A DNA stretch of 64,000 nt, taken from positions 3,070,993 to 3,134,992 of the forward strand of contig CM019700.1 in NCBI GenBank assembly GCA_009760885.1. The letters run 5' to 3'. Within the stretch, counting starts at the first letter, position 1. Each line of letters opens with the position of its first letter. This stretch comes from Achatina immaculata (taxonomy: Eukaryota; Mollusca; Gastropoda; Stylommatophora; Achatinidae). Below are positions 46,521 to 57,899 of this stretch, piece by piece. A program made the position numbers and the translations under genes. The notes beneath the pieces are model-generated. The model was not told the origin of the DNA. It did no database searches and saw nothing but the letters and a program-made list of their open reading frames with translations.

Positions 46521-46629
46521 TGTTCACAAGGTACGTCAGAGTTGTTGTTCTGTCTGGTGGCGACCATAGCTGATCAAGACCCTGTCTAACCTTTCCGTAA
46601 CAGACCCAGCCTGGCCAGGGATCGCCATA

Positions 46630-46845
46630 GTCCCAGTCTTTCTGTCTGTCAATCTCTGTCTGTCTGTATCTCAGTCTCTGTCTGTCTGTCAGTCTATGTC
46701 TGCCTTTGTCTGTCTATCAATCAGTCTCTGTCTGTCTGTCAGTCTCTGTCTGTCTGTCAGCCAGTCTCTGTCTGTCTGTCAGTCAGTCTCTCTCTCTGTC
46801 TGTCTGTCTCTGTCAGTCTGTCTCTATCTGTCCATGTATCTGTGC
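46630..46845. repeat. TCTG microsatellite with CAGT interruptions
   Basis: Runs of tctgtctg separated by tcagtc and tcagcc. Part of it recurs at 48145-48235. Confidence 0.93.
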
Positions 46846-48146
46846 GTGCGTGTATATATGTGTATGCGCAAGTGTTTGTATGCAGGCGTATGTGTGTGAG
46901 TGTATGTATGTGTAAGAAGCTTAGATATGAAAGCTGTGCTGTGACGGACATGAGAATCATCATCTTAGCCTGGCCCGAACTGGTTTTGATGAAGTAATTC
47001 CCTCCAGCCTCGGGATTCTTCTCATCTTCTTTCCTGCTCAGTCTTTCTCTCTTCTCTCCCACTCTCCCCTTTTCACTCTAAAGTTTTTAAAATTATTCCT
47101 TATTTCTTTGTAACAGATTCCCCCCCCCCCCCCCACGACATTTCTGATCAGTTTCTACACTCAGCCTTACCTCACAGCCGACCCGGAAGATGGCCATATC
47201 GATACCTGGTTTCATGTTTATTTTTTATGCAGAGTTTATTTAGAATATTTTATCCTTTCTGCCGTATCGATCCCGGCCACTAACAGCATGCATGAGCCTT
47301 TCTTGTGGAGTTGATTTTTGATTTGGGTTTTTTTTTTTTTGCGTGTGTGTGCAAAGAGTGCGACCAGGAGGTGGACGGCTACATCCTTTACTCTGTTATC
47401 CCGTATTTGTAAATAACTCCCCTCCCTCCCGTCTCACTCTCCCTGTTTCTGACCAGGTCTGAGAGGAGATAAGTGGAGTAAGCTTTCATATGCGGCTCTC
47501 TCGAAAGTGCATCGTGTCTCCGAGGGTATGAGAAAGCCTTCAAGTCTGCCATGTTGAAATGTGTAATCTAGCCATATGTGTATGTAAGAGGTCTGTGACA
47601 GAATTATAAGACGCCCTAGGAGACATATCTATCAGGTTATATGTGTATGTAAGAGGTCTGTGACAGAATTATAAGACGCCCTAGGAGACATATCTATCAG
47701 GTTATATGTGTATGTAAGAGGTCTGTGACAGAATTATAAGACGCCCTAGGAGACATATCTATCAGGTTATATGTGTATGTAAGAGGTCTGTGACAAGATT
47801 ATAAGACGTCCTAGGAGACATATCTGTCAGGTTATATGTGTATGTAAGAGGTCTGTGACAGAATTATAAGACGTCCTAGGAGACATGTCAGGTTATATGT
47901 GTATGTAAGAGGTCTGTGACAGAATTATAAGACGTCCTAGGAGACATGTCAGGTTATATGTGTATGTAAGAGGTCTGTGACAGAATTATAAGACGTCCTA
48001 GGAGACATATCTGTCAGCGTTATATGTGTATGTAAGAGGTCTGTGACAGAATTATAAGACGTCCTAGGAGACATATCTGTCAGCGTTATATGTGTATGTA
48101 AGAGGTCTGTGACAGAATTATAAGACGTCCTAGGAGACATATCTGT
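46738..48146. repeat. Tandem segmental duplication E, copy 1
   Basis: About 1.4 kb recurs at 48147-49460 with offset near 1407 and very few differences. Each copy holds a TCTG tract, unique sequence with a poly-C run and a poly-T run, and then a 65-bp array. The junction is between the array end (tatctgtcag) and the TCTG tract, which share ctgtcag. Confidence 0.93.
47573..48146. repeat. Minisatellite, 65-bp unit (duplication E, copy 1)
   Basis: The unit is gttatatgtgtatgtaagag plus gtctgtgacagaattataagacgccctaggagacatatctatcag. Nine or so copies, some 59 bp long through loss of atatct. Confidence 0.94.
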
Positions 48147-49460
48147 CAGTCTCTGTCTGTCTGTCAGCCAGTCTCTGTCTGTCTGTCAGTCAGTCTCTCT
48201 CTCTGTCTGTCTGTCTCTGTCAGTCTGTCTGTATCTGTCCATGTATCTGTGCGTGCGTGTATATATGTGTATGCGCAAGTGTTTGTATGCAGGCGTATGT
48301 GTGTGTATGTATGTGTAAGAAGCTTAGATATGAACGCTGTGCTGTGACGGACATGAGAATCATCATCTTAGCCTGGCCCGAACTGGTTTTGATGAAGCAA
48401 TTCCCTCCAGCCTCGGGATTCTTCTCTTTCCTGCTCAGTCTTTCTCTCTTCTCTCCCACTCTCCCCTTTTCACTCTAAAGTTTTTAAAATTATTCCTCAT
48501 TTCTTTGTAACAGATTCCCCCCCCCCCCCCACACGACATTTCTGATCAGTTTCTACACTCAGCCTTACCTCACAGCCGACCCGGAAGATGGCCGTATCGA
48601 TACCTGGTTTCATGTTTATTTTTTATGCAGAGTTTATTTAGAATATTTTATCCTTTCTGCCGTATCGATCCCGGCCACTAACAGCATGCATGAGCCTTTC
48701 TTGTGGAGTTGATTTTTGATTTGTTTTTTTTTTTTTTTTGCGTGTGTGTGCAAAGAGTGCGACCAGGAGGTGGACGGCTACATCCTTTACTCTGTTATCC
48801 CGTATTTGTAAATAACTCCCCTCCCTCCCGTCTCACTCTCCCTGTTTCTGACCAGGTCTGAGAGGAGAAAAGTGGAGTAAGCTTTCATATGCGGCTCTCT
48901 CGAACGTGCATCGTGTCTCCGAGGGTATGAGAAAGCCTTCAAGACTGCCATGTTCAAATGTGTAATCTAGCCATATGTGTATGTAGGAGGTCTGTGACAG
49001 AGCTGTAAGTCGTTCTAGGAGACATGTCAGCGTTATATGTGTATGTAAGAGGTCTGTGACAGAGCTATAAGTCGTTCTAGGAGACATGTCAGCGTTATAT
49101 GTGTATGTAAGAGGTCTGTGACAGGATTATAAGACGTCCTAGGAGACATGTCATGTTATATATGTATGTAAGAGGTCTGTGACAGGATTATAAGACGTCC
49201 TAGGAGACATGTCATGTTATATATGTATGTAAGAGGTCTGTGACAGGATTATAAGACGTCCTAGGAGACATGTCATGTTATATATGTATGTAAGAGGTCT
49301 GTGACAGGATTATAAGACGTCCTAGGAGACATGTCATGTTATATATGTATGTAAGAGGTCTGTGACAGAATTATAAGACGTCCTAGGAGACATGTCAGCG
49401 TTATATGTGTATGTAGGAGGACTGTTAAGAACTATAATCTGTCCTAGGAGACATGCCAGC
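48147..49460. repeat. Tandem segmental duplication E, copy 2
   Basis: Second copy of 46738-48146. Its array (48975-49455) has about eight units of mainly the short 59-bp type, so the arrays have diverged more than the flanks. Confidence 0.93.
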
Positions 49461-49469
49461 GTTATGTGC

Positions 49470-49850
49470 GTATACCAGTTCTCTAACGGCAGACTTGTGT
49501 GTACACTATTCATTAACGGCAAAATTTTGTGTTCATTATTCAATAACGGCAACGTTTTCTGTAAACTATTCATTAACGCAAAGTTTTGTGTACACTAGTT
49601 CATTAGCGACAAAGTTTTGTGTACACTAGTTTATTAGCGACAAAGTTTTGTGTACACTAGGTCATTAACGACAAAGTTTTGTGTACACTAGTTCATTAGC
49701 GACAAAGTTTTGTGTACACTAGTTCATTAGCGACAAAGTTTTGTATACACTAGTTCATTAGCGACAAAGTTTTGTGTACACTAGTTCATTAACGGTAGCG
49801 TTTTGTGTACACTAGGTCATTCAACGACGGTGAAGTTGTGTGTATACCAG
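49470..49850. repeat. Minisatellite, 31-bp unit, first family
   Basis: The unit is gttcattagcgacaaagttt plus tgtgtacacta. About 12 copies, more diverged at both edges. Confidence 0.92.
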
Positions 49851-49854
49851 TTCA

Positions 49855-50275
49855 TTAATTTAAAAGGTCTGTGTACACCATTTTATTAGCATAAAATGTA
49901 TGTGTACACCATTTTATTAGCATAAAAGGTATGTGTACACCATTTTATTAGCTTAAAAGGTATGTGTACACCATTTTATTAGCATAAAAGGTCTGTGTAC
50001 ACCATTTTATTAGCTTAAAAGGTATGTGTACACCATTTTATTAGCTTAAAAGGTATGTGTACACCATTTTATTAGCATAAAAGGTATGTGTACACCATTT
50101 TATTAGCTTAAAAGGTATGTGTACACCATTTTATTAGCATAAAAGGTATGTGTACACCATTTTATTAGCTTAAAAGGTATGTGTACACCATTTTATTAGC
50201 TTAAAAGGTATGTGTACACCATTTTATTAGCATAAAAGGTATGTGTACACCATTTTATTAGCATAAAAGGTGAAA
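49855..50275. repeat. Minisatellite, 31-bp unit, second family
   Basis: The unit is attttattagcataaaaggt plus atgtgtacacc, about 13 copies, with a cata/ctta alternation. It has the same length and shares ttattagc and the palindrome gtgtacac with the preceding array. Confidence 0.94.
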
Positions 50276-50519
50276 GAAGGTACACCAGACGATTAATGCC
50301 AGAGTTGACAAAGGCACTAGGAACATTCCGTTATTGTGGTTTTCTATTTTTTTTTAGCGAGAGCATGAAGCTCTCAGCATTCCCTGGCATTTTCTTAAAA
50401 CCCGGAACTTGCTGTTAATGATCCTCTCTTTTTTGTGAGTCTTTGTTTTGTTTTTGTTTTGTTTTTTTTTTCACTGTCAATTCAGCTTCAGTAATAGCCA
50501 TGTCAGTCTCCAATCTTTT

Positions 50520-50640
50520 CTTCTGTCATACGCTGTTGTCCTTTCTTCCATCACACGTTGTTGTTCTTTCTTCTGTCACATGCTGTTGTCCTTTCGTCTG
50601 TCACTCGTTGTTGTCCTTTCTTCTGTCACATTCGGTACTA
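50520..50640. repeat. Short tandem repeat, about 29-bp unit, 4-5 copies
   Basis: The unit is built on tgttgtcctttcttctgtca. Confidence 0.8.
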
Positions 50641-50699
50641 GCCGTGTCACGCAGTAAACGAAGGTTAAGCAGAAAGGGCAACAGTGGAGTTGATAGAGA

Positions 50700-51075
50700 A
50701 AAACCTTGACCCAGCTGAACAAGGAATCTGTGGAAGTAGTAAGTCCTGTCTCGGCTGAACAAGGAATTTGTGGAAGTAGTAAGTCCTGTCTCGGCTGAAC
50801 AAGGAATCTGTGGAAGTAGTAAGTCCTGTCTCGGCTGAACAAGGAATTTGTGGAAGTGGTAAGTCCTGTCTCGGCTGAACAAGGAATTTGTGGAAGTAGT
50901 AAGTCCTGTCTCGGCTGAACAAGGAATCTGTGGAAGTAGTAAGTCTTTTTCCCGACTGAACACGGAATCTGTGAAAGTAGTAAGTCTTTTTTCCCGACTG
51001 AACACGGAATCTGTGGAAGTAGTAAGTCTTTTTTTCCCGACTGAACAAGGAATCTGTTGAAATAGTAAGTCACCC
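50700..51075. repeat. Minisatellite, 40-bp unit, about 9 copies
   Basis: The unit is ctgtctcggctgaacaagga plus atctgtggaagtagtaagtc. The last three units carry a growing T run (ttttt to ttttttt) in place of ctgtctc. Each unit also contains a donor-like gtaagtc. Confidence 0.94.
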
Positions 51076-51179
51076 ACAGAGCTGAGCTTATGTTTCTTCG
51101 GCCAACACAAAATATATAAAAGATGGATTACCTCTGGTTCTGTGTATGTCCTTGTCTGTCTGTCTGTCTGCCTGTGTGC

Positions 51180-51217
<38 letters not shown>

Positions 51218-52060
51218 ATTGTGGGAGAAGATTTGAATGGGAAAAAAAAAGAATGTCTTAATGCTGCTAGATTCAAAAATGAGATTTTTTTTTTCCAGAA
51301 AAAAGTGTGCAATGGAAAGAATCTGAAACAAATATTGTACTGCATTTTTAAAACAACTTTCATTGTTTGATTTTAATTAAAGTTTTGTATTTTCTCTGGC
51401 TAACATGGACTCTGTGCGGAATATAATGAGCAGACAAAAACTGTGTGATGCTTCTAGAACAGGCCAAGCTTTTGTTCTTGTTTTGTCGTGGGAGTAAGTT
51501 CTTTGTTCACGTCGGGTCGTGTGTGCCAGGTGAGGTGGAGTTGCTGTGTCGGTGGAGTGAAAGATGGAGGCGAGGAAAGTTGGGCAGATATAAAGCTACG
51601 GAGGAGTGGATGAACATAATGAAGGCTTTATAGATGCTGTCAGGATCCACCTGGAGGCAGCCAGAAGAGGGATGTGGAGGTGGCTGGACACGCGGGGTCG
51701 GTTGCTCTGTAGACAGTGTCAAGAGAGGAAGTAAACTAAGTAAATAGGGAGGATAGAGAGGAGGAGGAGGAAAAGGTGATCTGACCGACTGCTGGGATGA
51801 TACAAACTGGAAGGAGGTACTTGGAACAGGAATCTGTCAGGTGATGGTTGTGTGTGTGTGTGTGTGGGGGGGGGGGGGAAGGAGACATTATGTAAATGAA
51901 GTAAACGATTGAGGATTGACAGACATATGGATATGTAGAGAATGTGTTCATTGCAGACTCCGTCAGTGTCACGAGTTGTGTGCTTAGGCTTCGGGTTACT
52001 TGGCTCAGATGTTTCAGTACATCTGTTGTCAGGAACTCTGACTTGTGCGAATGTAGGTAT
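51180..52060 (+). other. NPDC1: Intron sequence with GA, GT and G runs
   Basis: (GA)n at 51181-51214 and GT/G runs at about 51848-51880. No gene recognised. Confidence 0.6.
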
Positions 52061-52455
52061 CAGGCTCTCTCTCTCTCTATCTCTCTCTCTCTCTGTTTCT
52101 CTCCCGCCCTGCCCCTCTCTCTGTCTCTCTCCTCTCTGTTTCTCTCCCGCCCTGCCCCTCTCTGTCTCCCGCCCTTCCTGCCTCCCTATCTCCCGCCCTT
52201 CCTGCCTCCCTATCTCCCGCCCTCTCCCTCCATCTCTTCCTCTTCTCTCTGCCTCTGTCTTTCTCTCCCTGTAACTCTCTCTCTCTCTCACGCTCTCTCT
52301 CTCCCGCTATCCATCTATCTTCTTCACCATCTCTCTCTTCTCCCCTCCCTCTCCCTTTCTGCCTCTCTTCCTCTCTCCCATCCTCTCTTTACTCACCCCT
52401 GTCTTCCATGCTCTCTCTCTCTCTCTCTGTGTCTCTCTCTCTCTCTCACTCCAGG
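52060..52455. repeat. CT-rich low-complexity tract
   Basis: A polypyrimidine tract of about 400 bp with repeats such as cccgcccttcctgcctccct and ctctctctc. Confidence 0.9.
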
Positions 52456-52985
52456 TTACCGCTGCGTACATCCTATCAAGACTGACATGTCTACGGACTT
52501 TATGATTCGCGCTGACATGTTCCCTGTGGTGATAACATTTAACTTTTCTATAATTCCGTGATTGTCTGTATGAATGAATGCTTGATTGTTCGTATAATTG
52601 ACTGTTTGATTGTCTTTATGAATGAATGATGTTCCACGCCCGCGGCGGGAGACACGAGTTAGAAATTTGTATAGGTTAATACAACGCAACGGCTGATAGG
52701 CGGATCAGCCAGATAGACAGATGAACTGGTTCTATGTAAACTCTACTTCCGGCTTGCCATGACGATGTAGTCCCTGGTTTCTTGCTGTGGTTTTCACCTT
52801 CTACGACTCCACTCGTTTGAGAGCAGGAGTTAAGAAAATGGCTCGTGTTTATACTTACAGTCCTGAGGCTACTTCAAGGGCTCATCGGCAACTTCTTGTC
52901 GTCAGGTGCTTTACGCACGTGGGTGTGGTGGGTCTTTGCCCCAGGCCCTCCTCGCATTCTTGAGCTGTAGGAGCGCGAACAAAAA
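52456..52985 (+). other. NPDC1: Intron sequence, nothing recognised
   Basis: Unique-looking sequence. No coding, RNA or repeat structure that I can support. Confidence 0.45.
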
Positions 52986-52989
52986 CAAA

Positions 52990-53260
52990 TAAACACATTC
53001 CTAGAGAACCCAACATCAAGAAACGTTTAAATCTCGACATCAAGAAATTTTCAATTTTTAAATCTCTACATCAAGAAACTTTTAAATCTCAAGAAACTTA
53101 AATCTCAACATCAAGAAGCTTTTAAATCTAAAAAAAATCTCAGTATCAAGAAACTTTTAAGTTTCGACATCAAGAAACGTTTAAATCTCGACATCAAGAA
53201 ACATTTTGATCTCGACATCAATGAGCTTTCAAGTCTGGACATCAAGGAACTTGAAAATAT
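52990..53260. repeat. Minisatellite, about 24-bp unit, 10 diverged copies
   Basis: The unit is aaatctcgacatcaagaaac plus tttt, with frequent length changes. Confidence 0.88.
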
Positions 53261-53504
53261 CCTTCTCTTTGAGGGCAACGTTTTTCTTGGTACAAATCAT
53301 CATCTTTTTATGTTGTGTCATGATATTTTGGCACGTTGTTACTGGTTCCGCAGTCAGCAGGTTCGTGTCTGCAAGCTCTGTAACACTTTCCTAATTACAT
53401 CAGCCTATTCGTTCTTTCTGTCCATTAGCCTCACGCCCTGAATCTGTTAGCTGCAGGCTTCAACTCAATAAGCTTCGGTTAAGACGGGGAATAATACGTG
53501 ACAA

Positions 53505-53850
53505 GAGAGAGAGAGAGGGAGAGAGAGAGGCCATATTGTAGGCGTGAAAGAACAAAAAAAGTATAAAGAGAACAAGTTTTGGAAAGAGGGAACAGGAGGA
53601 GAAGTGAGTTTATTTCGTTGATTCTGATTATCTGTGTATGGCTTCCTGCAGCAGCAGAGAGAGAGGCCATATTGTAGGCGTGGAAGAACAAAAAAAGTAT
53701 CAAGAGAACAAATTTTGGAAAGAGGGAACAGGAGGAGAAGTGAGTTTATTTCGTTGATTCTGATTATCTGTGTATGGCTTCCTGCAGCAGAGAGAGAGAG
53801 AGAGAGAGAGAGGCCATATTGTAGGCGTGGAAGAACAAAAAAGTATCAAG
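53505..53850. repeat. Tandem repeat, about 145-bp unit, 2.5 copies
   Basis: The unit runs from gagagaggccatattgtagg through ggaacaggaggagaagtgag to gcttcctgcagcag. The GA run at each junction varies in length. Confidence 0.92.
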
Positions 53851-54336
53851 AGATAATCTGTAGCATGGCATAGAGGTATACAACAAACACGGTGTTAGAA
53901 AGCATATTTTCCTTGACTGTGTGAGTGAACCTGATTACTTGTCCCTGAAAGCAAATCTTCATTTTGGGTGTTCATTTATCTTCTACGTCGTTCTTTTTTT
54001 TTTCTATTAAGACGACGAAAACAACAGGTCGTGACCCGGTGGTACTGCAAACCGGGTCCACCCGTAACCAGATGTGGACCATACCCCCAGCATCGAAAGT
54101 GCAGGGCAGGCCTCGGGCAATCTCGTTTAGTTTTAAAAAATCTGCGCTTTTGTCCTCATGAAAGGGCTCTTTGATTAATGAGCTCAGACAGTGTTGAAGT
54201 CCTGGCTATTGTTCTTACTGTTAAACTCGTTTAAGTTCCATCATTTCTTGTAGATAGACTATTTGTAGTTCATTATTTTTGTTTATATTCCAGCGACGAC
54301 CAACTGTGTTTTGTTTTGCTTCTTTCTTTTGTTTAG

Positions 54337-54501
54337 ATTCCGTAAGCACGCCAAAGCATCGTCAGACGTGGAATACCCGGCCTATGGAGTTACCGGCCCA
54401 ATGAAGGACAGGATTCCCTCCCCTGGCGACCGGAAACTGGCCCAGAGTGCGCAGATGTATCACTACCAACATCAGAAACAGCAGATGATTGCCATGGAGA
54501 A
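54337..54501 (+). CDS. NPDC1: NPDC1-like exon d (cytoplasmic juxtamembrane region)
   Basis: The acceptor cttttgtttag is followed by 165 nt: the first A completes Arg with exon c, and the last AA joins A of exon e to give Lys. It encodes FRKHAKASSDVEYPAYGVTG, PMKDRIPSPGDRK and LAQSAQMYHYQHQKQQMIAM. The SPGDRKLAQSAQMYHYQHQ block is the most conserved part of the NPDC1 family and is the main basis for the identification. The donor is the non-optimal gtaggc at 54502. Without splicing the frame ends at TAG 54503-54505. Confidence 0.95.
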
Positions 54502-55014
54502 GTAGGCTGATCTTCCTGACCTTTGACACTGGCAATTTGCATAGCTTGTTACAGAACATTCTAACCTTCATGAAGTTTTGCCAGAGTGAAAAGAAGCATC
54601 AACGGAATATTTAGTATTTGTTTGTTTGGTAGTGTTAGTGTGGCAGCCTTCGGGGCTTGATTTTACTTGTAAAAGAACATTCAAGGAAAAGATCATCAGG
54701 ATTCTTTGAGCGCGCCATGCCAGGGCGTGAGTTAGGGGACTTGACCAGCACAGGAAAACTCCAGGGGAAAAGAAATAGACTGAGGTTGAACAGAAATATC
54801 TGAAGAAGCTGACAGAATATCACGGGGGAAAGAAAGACCACATAGTGGACTGGGGGGACGCAAAGACCATTGAAAACAATTTCAGGGTTATTTGTAATAA
54901 TGATTATTATCACTTCAAACTAACATTTCATACAAACACACACATTCACATACAAACACATTCACATACAAACACACATTCACATACAAGCACACACATA
55001 CACTGGAGATAATC
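54502..55014 (+). other. NPDC1: Intron sequence with a CA-rich tract
   Basis: Unique sequence, then a tract of acacattcacatacaaacac near 54930-55000. Confidence 0.6.
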
Positions 55015-55705
55015 CAACACTGACATGAAGATAAGTGATATCATTAGTAATACAAAGCATGATATTTCATATGATATTTATATCTTCATTTGACCGGAAT
55101 GTAAGTGATATAATTGGTAATACAGAGTATGATATTCCGTACAATATTTATATCTTAATTTGACATGAAGATAAGTGATATCATTAGTAACACAAAGCAT
55201 GATATTTCATATATTTGTATCATCATTTGGCATGAAGGTAAGTGATATCATTGGTAACACAGCATGATATATTATATGATATTTATATCTTAATTTGACA
55301 TAAAGATAAATGATATCATTGGTAACAGAGAATGATATTTCATATGATATTTATATATTCATTTGACATGAAGGTACGTGGTATCATTGGTAACATAGAG
55401 TATGATATTTCATATGATATTTATATCTTTATTTGACATGTAGGTAAGTGATATCATTGGTAACACAGAGTATGATATTCTATATGATATTTATATCTTA
55501 ATTTGACATGAAGATACGTGATATCATTGGTAGCACAAAGAATGATATTACATATGATATTTATATATTCATTTGATATGAAGGTACGTGATATCATTGG
55601 TAACACAGAGTATGATATTTCATATGATATTTATATCTTCATTTGACATGAAATTAAGTGATATCATTGGTAACAGAGCATGATATTTCACATGATATAT
55701 TTATA
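55015..55705. repeat. Minisatellite, 70-bp unit, about 9-10 copies
   Basis: The unit is gacatgaagataagtgatat followed by cattggtaacacagagtatg, atatttcatatgatatttat and atcttaattt. The last partial unit runs directly into the acceptor of exon e. Confidence 0.95.
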
Positions 55706-55711
55706 CCACAG

Positions 55712-55811
55712 AGCTAATGGTGACATGAAGCATGATGCTTCTGAGGAAGATTCAGAAGAAGATAATGTTGAAGGAGACTACACTGTGTATGAATGTCCAG
55801 GTTTAGCCCCA
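55712..55811 (+). CDS. NPDC1: NPDC1-like exon e (acidic tail)
   Basis: The acceptor atatttataccacag is followed by 100 nt: the first base completes Lys, then come 33 codons ending in phase 0. It encodes ANGDMKHDASEEDSEEDNVE and GDYTVYECPGLAP. An acidic run followed by D(Y/F)TVYECPGLAP is diagnostic of NPDC1. The donor GTAAGT is strong. Reading through it adds a His-rich stretch and 38 codons before a stop at 55926, with AATAAA just upstream, so a shorter alternative 3' end is possible. Confidence 0.95.
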
Positions 55812-55914
55812 GTAAGTCGTTGTCATCATCATCCTCATCATCATCCTCCCACATATGGTGTAGTTGTAGTTTCTAGCATAAGTGCTGCCCTGAAGCTCTT
55901 AAGAGACAAATTCT

Positions 55915-55920
55915 GTAATA
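55915..55920 (+). promoter_or_regulatory. Possible intronic polyadenylation signal
   Basis: AATAAA lies about 100 bp past the exon e donor, overlapping the last codons of the read-through frame. A-rich sequence follows. It would give an isoform lacking TGEMEIRNPLF. Confidence 0.3.
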
Positions 55921-56164
55921 AAGATTAAACCAAAAAAAAAATTTTTTTTCATCCGGGAGTTGGATATTTCTGTAAATCCTGGAATGAACAAAAAAAAAAA
56001 AAAAAGAAAAAAAGGTAGTTTGTGGGCTAGGTCCACCACTGTGCGGAACACATCATTCCCCTGTTGGGCAGAGATGCCACAGCAGCCTGTTTACCTGTAG
56101 CACTGCACAGTGTTAGGGGAGGATCTTGTGTATCATTCATACAGCCAGCGAAGCTGAAGTTTTG

Positions 56165-56545
56165 GTGCCGAGCTTTTTTAACTGACAACATATCTGACTT
56201 ACAGCATATCTGATTGATAGCATATCTGACTTACAGCATATCTGATTGATAGCATATTTGACTGACAGCATACTTGACTGACAGCGTATTTGATTGATAG
56301 CATATGTGACTGAGCCAGCATATCTGACTGACATCATATCTAACAGCCAGCATATCTGACTGACAGCATATCTGACTTACAGCATATCTGATTGATAGCA
56401 TATTTGACTGAGAGCATACCTGACTGACAGCATATTTGATTGATAGCGTATCTGACTGAGCCACCATATCTCACAGCCAGCATATCTGACTGACATCATA
56501 TCTGACAGCCAGCATATCTGACTGACAGCATATCTGACTGTGGCC
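56165..56545. repeat. Minisatellite, about 16-bp unit, 22 or more copies
   Basis: The unit is agcatatctgactgac with variants attgat, acttac, atttga and agcc. Confidence 0.93.
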
Positions 56546-57120
56546 TCAGTAGATTGTCCAGGTGCCTGAAATTCAAGACCAAACAATCCAAGGTCATTAT
56601 AGTTTTAGAACAAGAGATCAAAACTGGTCAAAAGGATATGGACTGAACTACAGGAGGATGTGCTTAAACATCAGGGCCAGAGCAGGGTTTCTCTTCACAT
56701 GAAGCAGAGTTGTCAGTGTCACTCCACAGTCAGTCATTCTACAGCCAGTCATTCCACAGCCAGTCATTCCATGCATGCCTGTCACATTGTTCACTTTCTT
56801 GTGTGTCTGTGAAAAGATGAAATAGCTTGTCTGTTATTTGACTGTTGTTTTGTCTGTGTGAAAGGAAATGAATAGTAACAACTATTTTTTTAGATATTGT
56901 AGTAAGTAGATGTTGGCTGCTTGTGAAAGTTGCTGAGCATCATTTTGCTGAGCAGCTTCCTTTATTTTACAAATACTTGACTGGCATGATCAATCTCAGT
57001 AACAACAAATGTTTGTGTTGGGAGGACCGGTTCCTTGCTCTGTTGTCCTCAGCCGTGGGCTTGGTTTCCTCCTCAAATCTGATCATGTGACACACTCCTC
57101 TGCCATGTCTTGCCTGCCTC
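56546..57120 (+). other. NPDC1: Intron sequence, nothing recognised
   Basis: Unique sequence with a short cagtcattc(t/c)acagc repeat at about 56727-56775. Confidence 0.5.
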
Positions 57121-57345
57121 AGTCTTTGATGATAGAAATCTCTCACAGGCTTTTATAGAAATATCCTGATATCTCAATATCTGATGATAAAAATCTCTCA
57201 CAGGCTTTTATAGAAATATCCTGACATCTCAGTCTCTGACAATAAAAATCTCTCACAGGCTTTTATAGAAATATCCTGACATCTCAGTCTCTGATAATAA
57301 AAATCTCTCACAGGCTTTTATAGAAATATCCTGACATCTCAGTCT
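57120..57345. repeat. Tandem repeat, about 55-bp unit, 4 copies
   Basis: The unit is tctctcacaggcttttatag followed by aaatatcctgacatctcagt and ctctgataataaaaa. Confidence 0.93.
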
Positions 57346-57444
57346 AGGTCAAGCTCATGGCTTTTTCCCTTCTAATGATGTCTCAAAAGTCTTTGTACAT
57401 ATTTTATCAAAATTGTGTCTTGTACATCTCTCTCTCTCTCTGAA

Positions 57445-57740
57445 TCTTAAGTACCCAGGGCACATAGGGCTTCCGCAAGGGTTTTCCACAAATGCCTGTC
57501 CTTCGCCTTTTTTTCTGCTCTTGCCCAGGTGAGCCCTCTATTGCTCAACATCCTTTCTGTTGTTCTTCTCCATGTCTCTTTTGGTCTACCCTTACTTCTG
57601 CTCCCCATACATATGTCTTGTACATAGTTTAACAAAATTGTGTCTTGTACATAGTTTAACAAAATTGTGTCTTTCATTACGAAACATTCTGTACATGATT
57701 GGCATTTCTTTCTAAACAAGAATGGTTGTGTCTCTTCCAC
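57445..57740 (-). pseudogene. LINE reverse transcriptase tail fragment
   Basis: The minus strand reads GSRSKGRPKETWRRTTERML then SNRGLTWARAEKKAKDRHLW and KTLAEALC. This is the C-terminal GRP..TWRR...E....G.TW......A.DR..W..L..ALC tail of a LINE subfamily different from the one at 10849. Directly upstream, in the same frame, is the 27-bp repeat at 57605-57675. Confidence 0.8.
57605..57675. repeat. Tandem repeat, 27-bp unit, 2-3 copies
   Basis: The unit is ttgtgtcttgtacatagttt plus aacaaaa. It lies at the 5' edge of the LINE tail fragment. Confidence 0.9.
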
Positions 57741-57899
57741 TTAAGATGCACATTTGTTAACACATTTGATGTTATGCACGCAACTTAATTTTGAATGTGC
57801 TGCATGAGCTGTGTGTAGACTTTTTGGAGTGCATTATAGATTCTGATGTGTGTGAAAAGTATGAAAAGTACAATAATCCATAATTAAAGCATATAGAAG

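Noticed and set aside
47356..47405. Exon-like stretch after a poly-T run, starting gtgcgaccaggaggtggac
   Set aside because: No proper donor follows, and the frame ends shortly; also present in the duplicate near 48758 by copying only.
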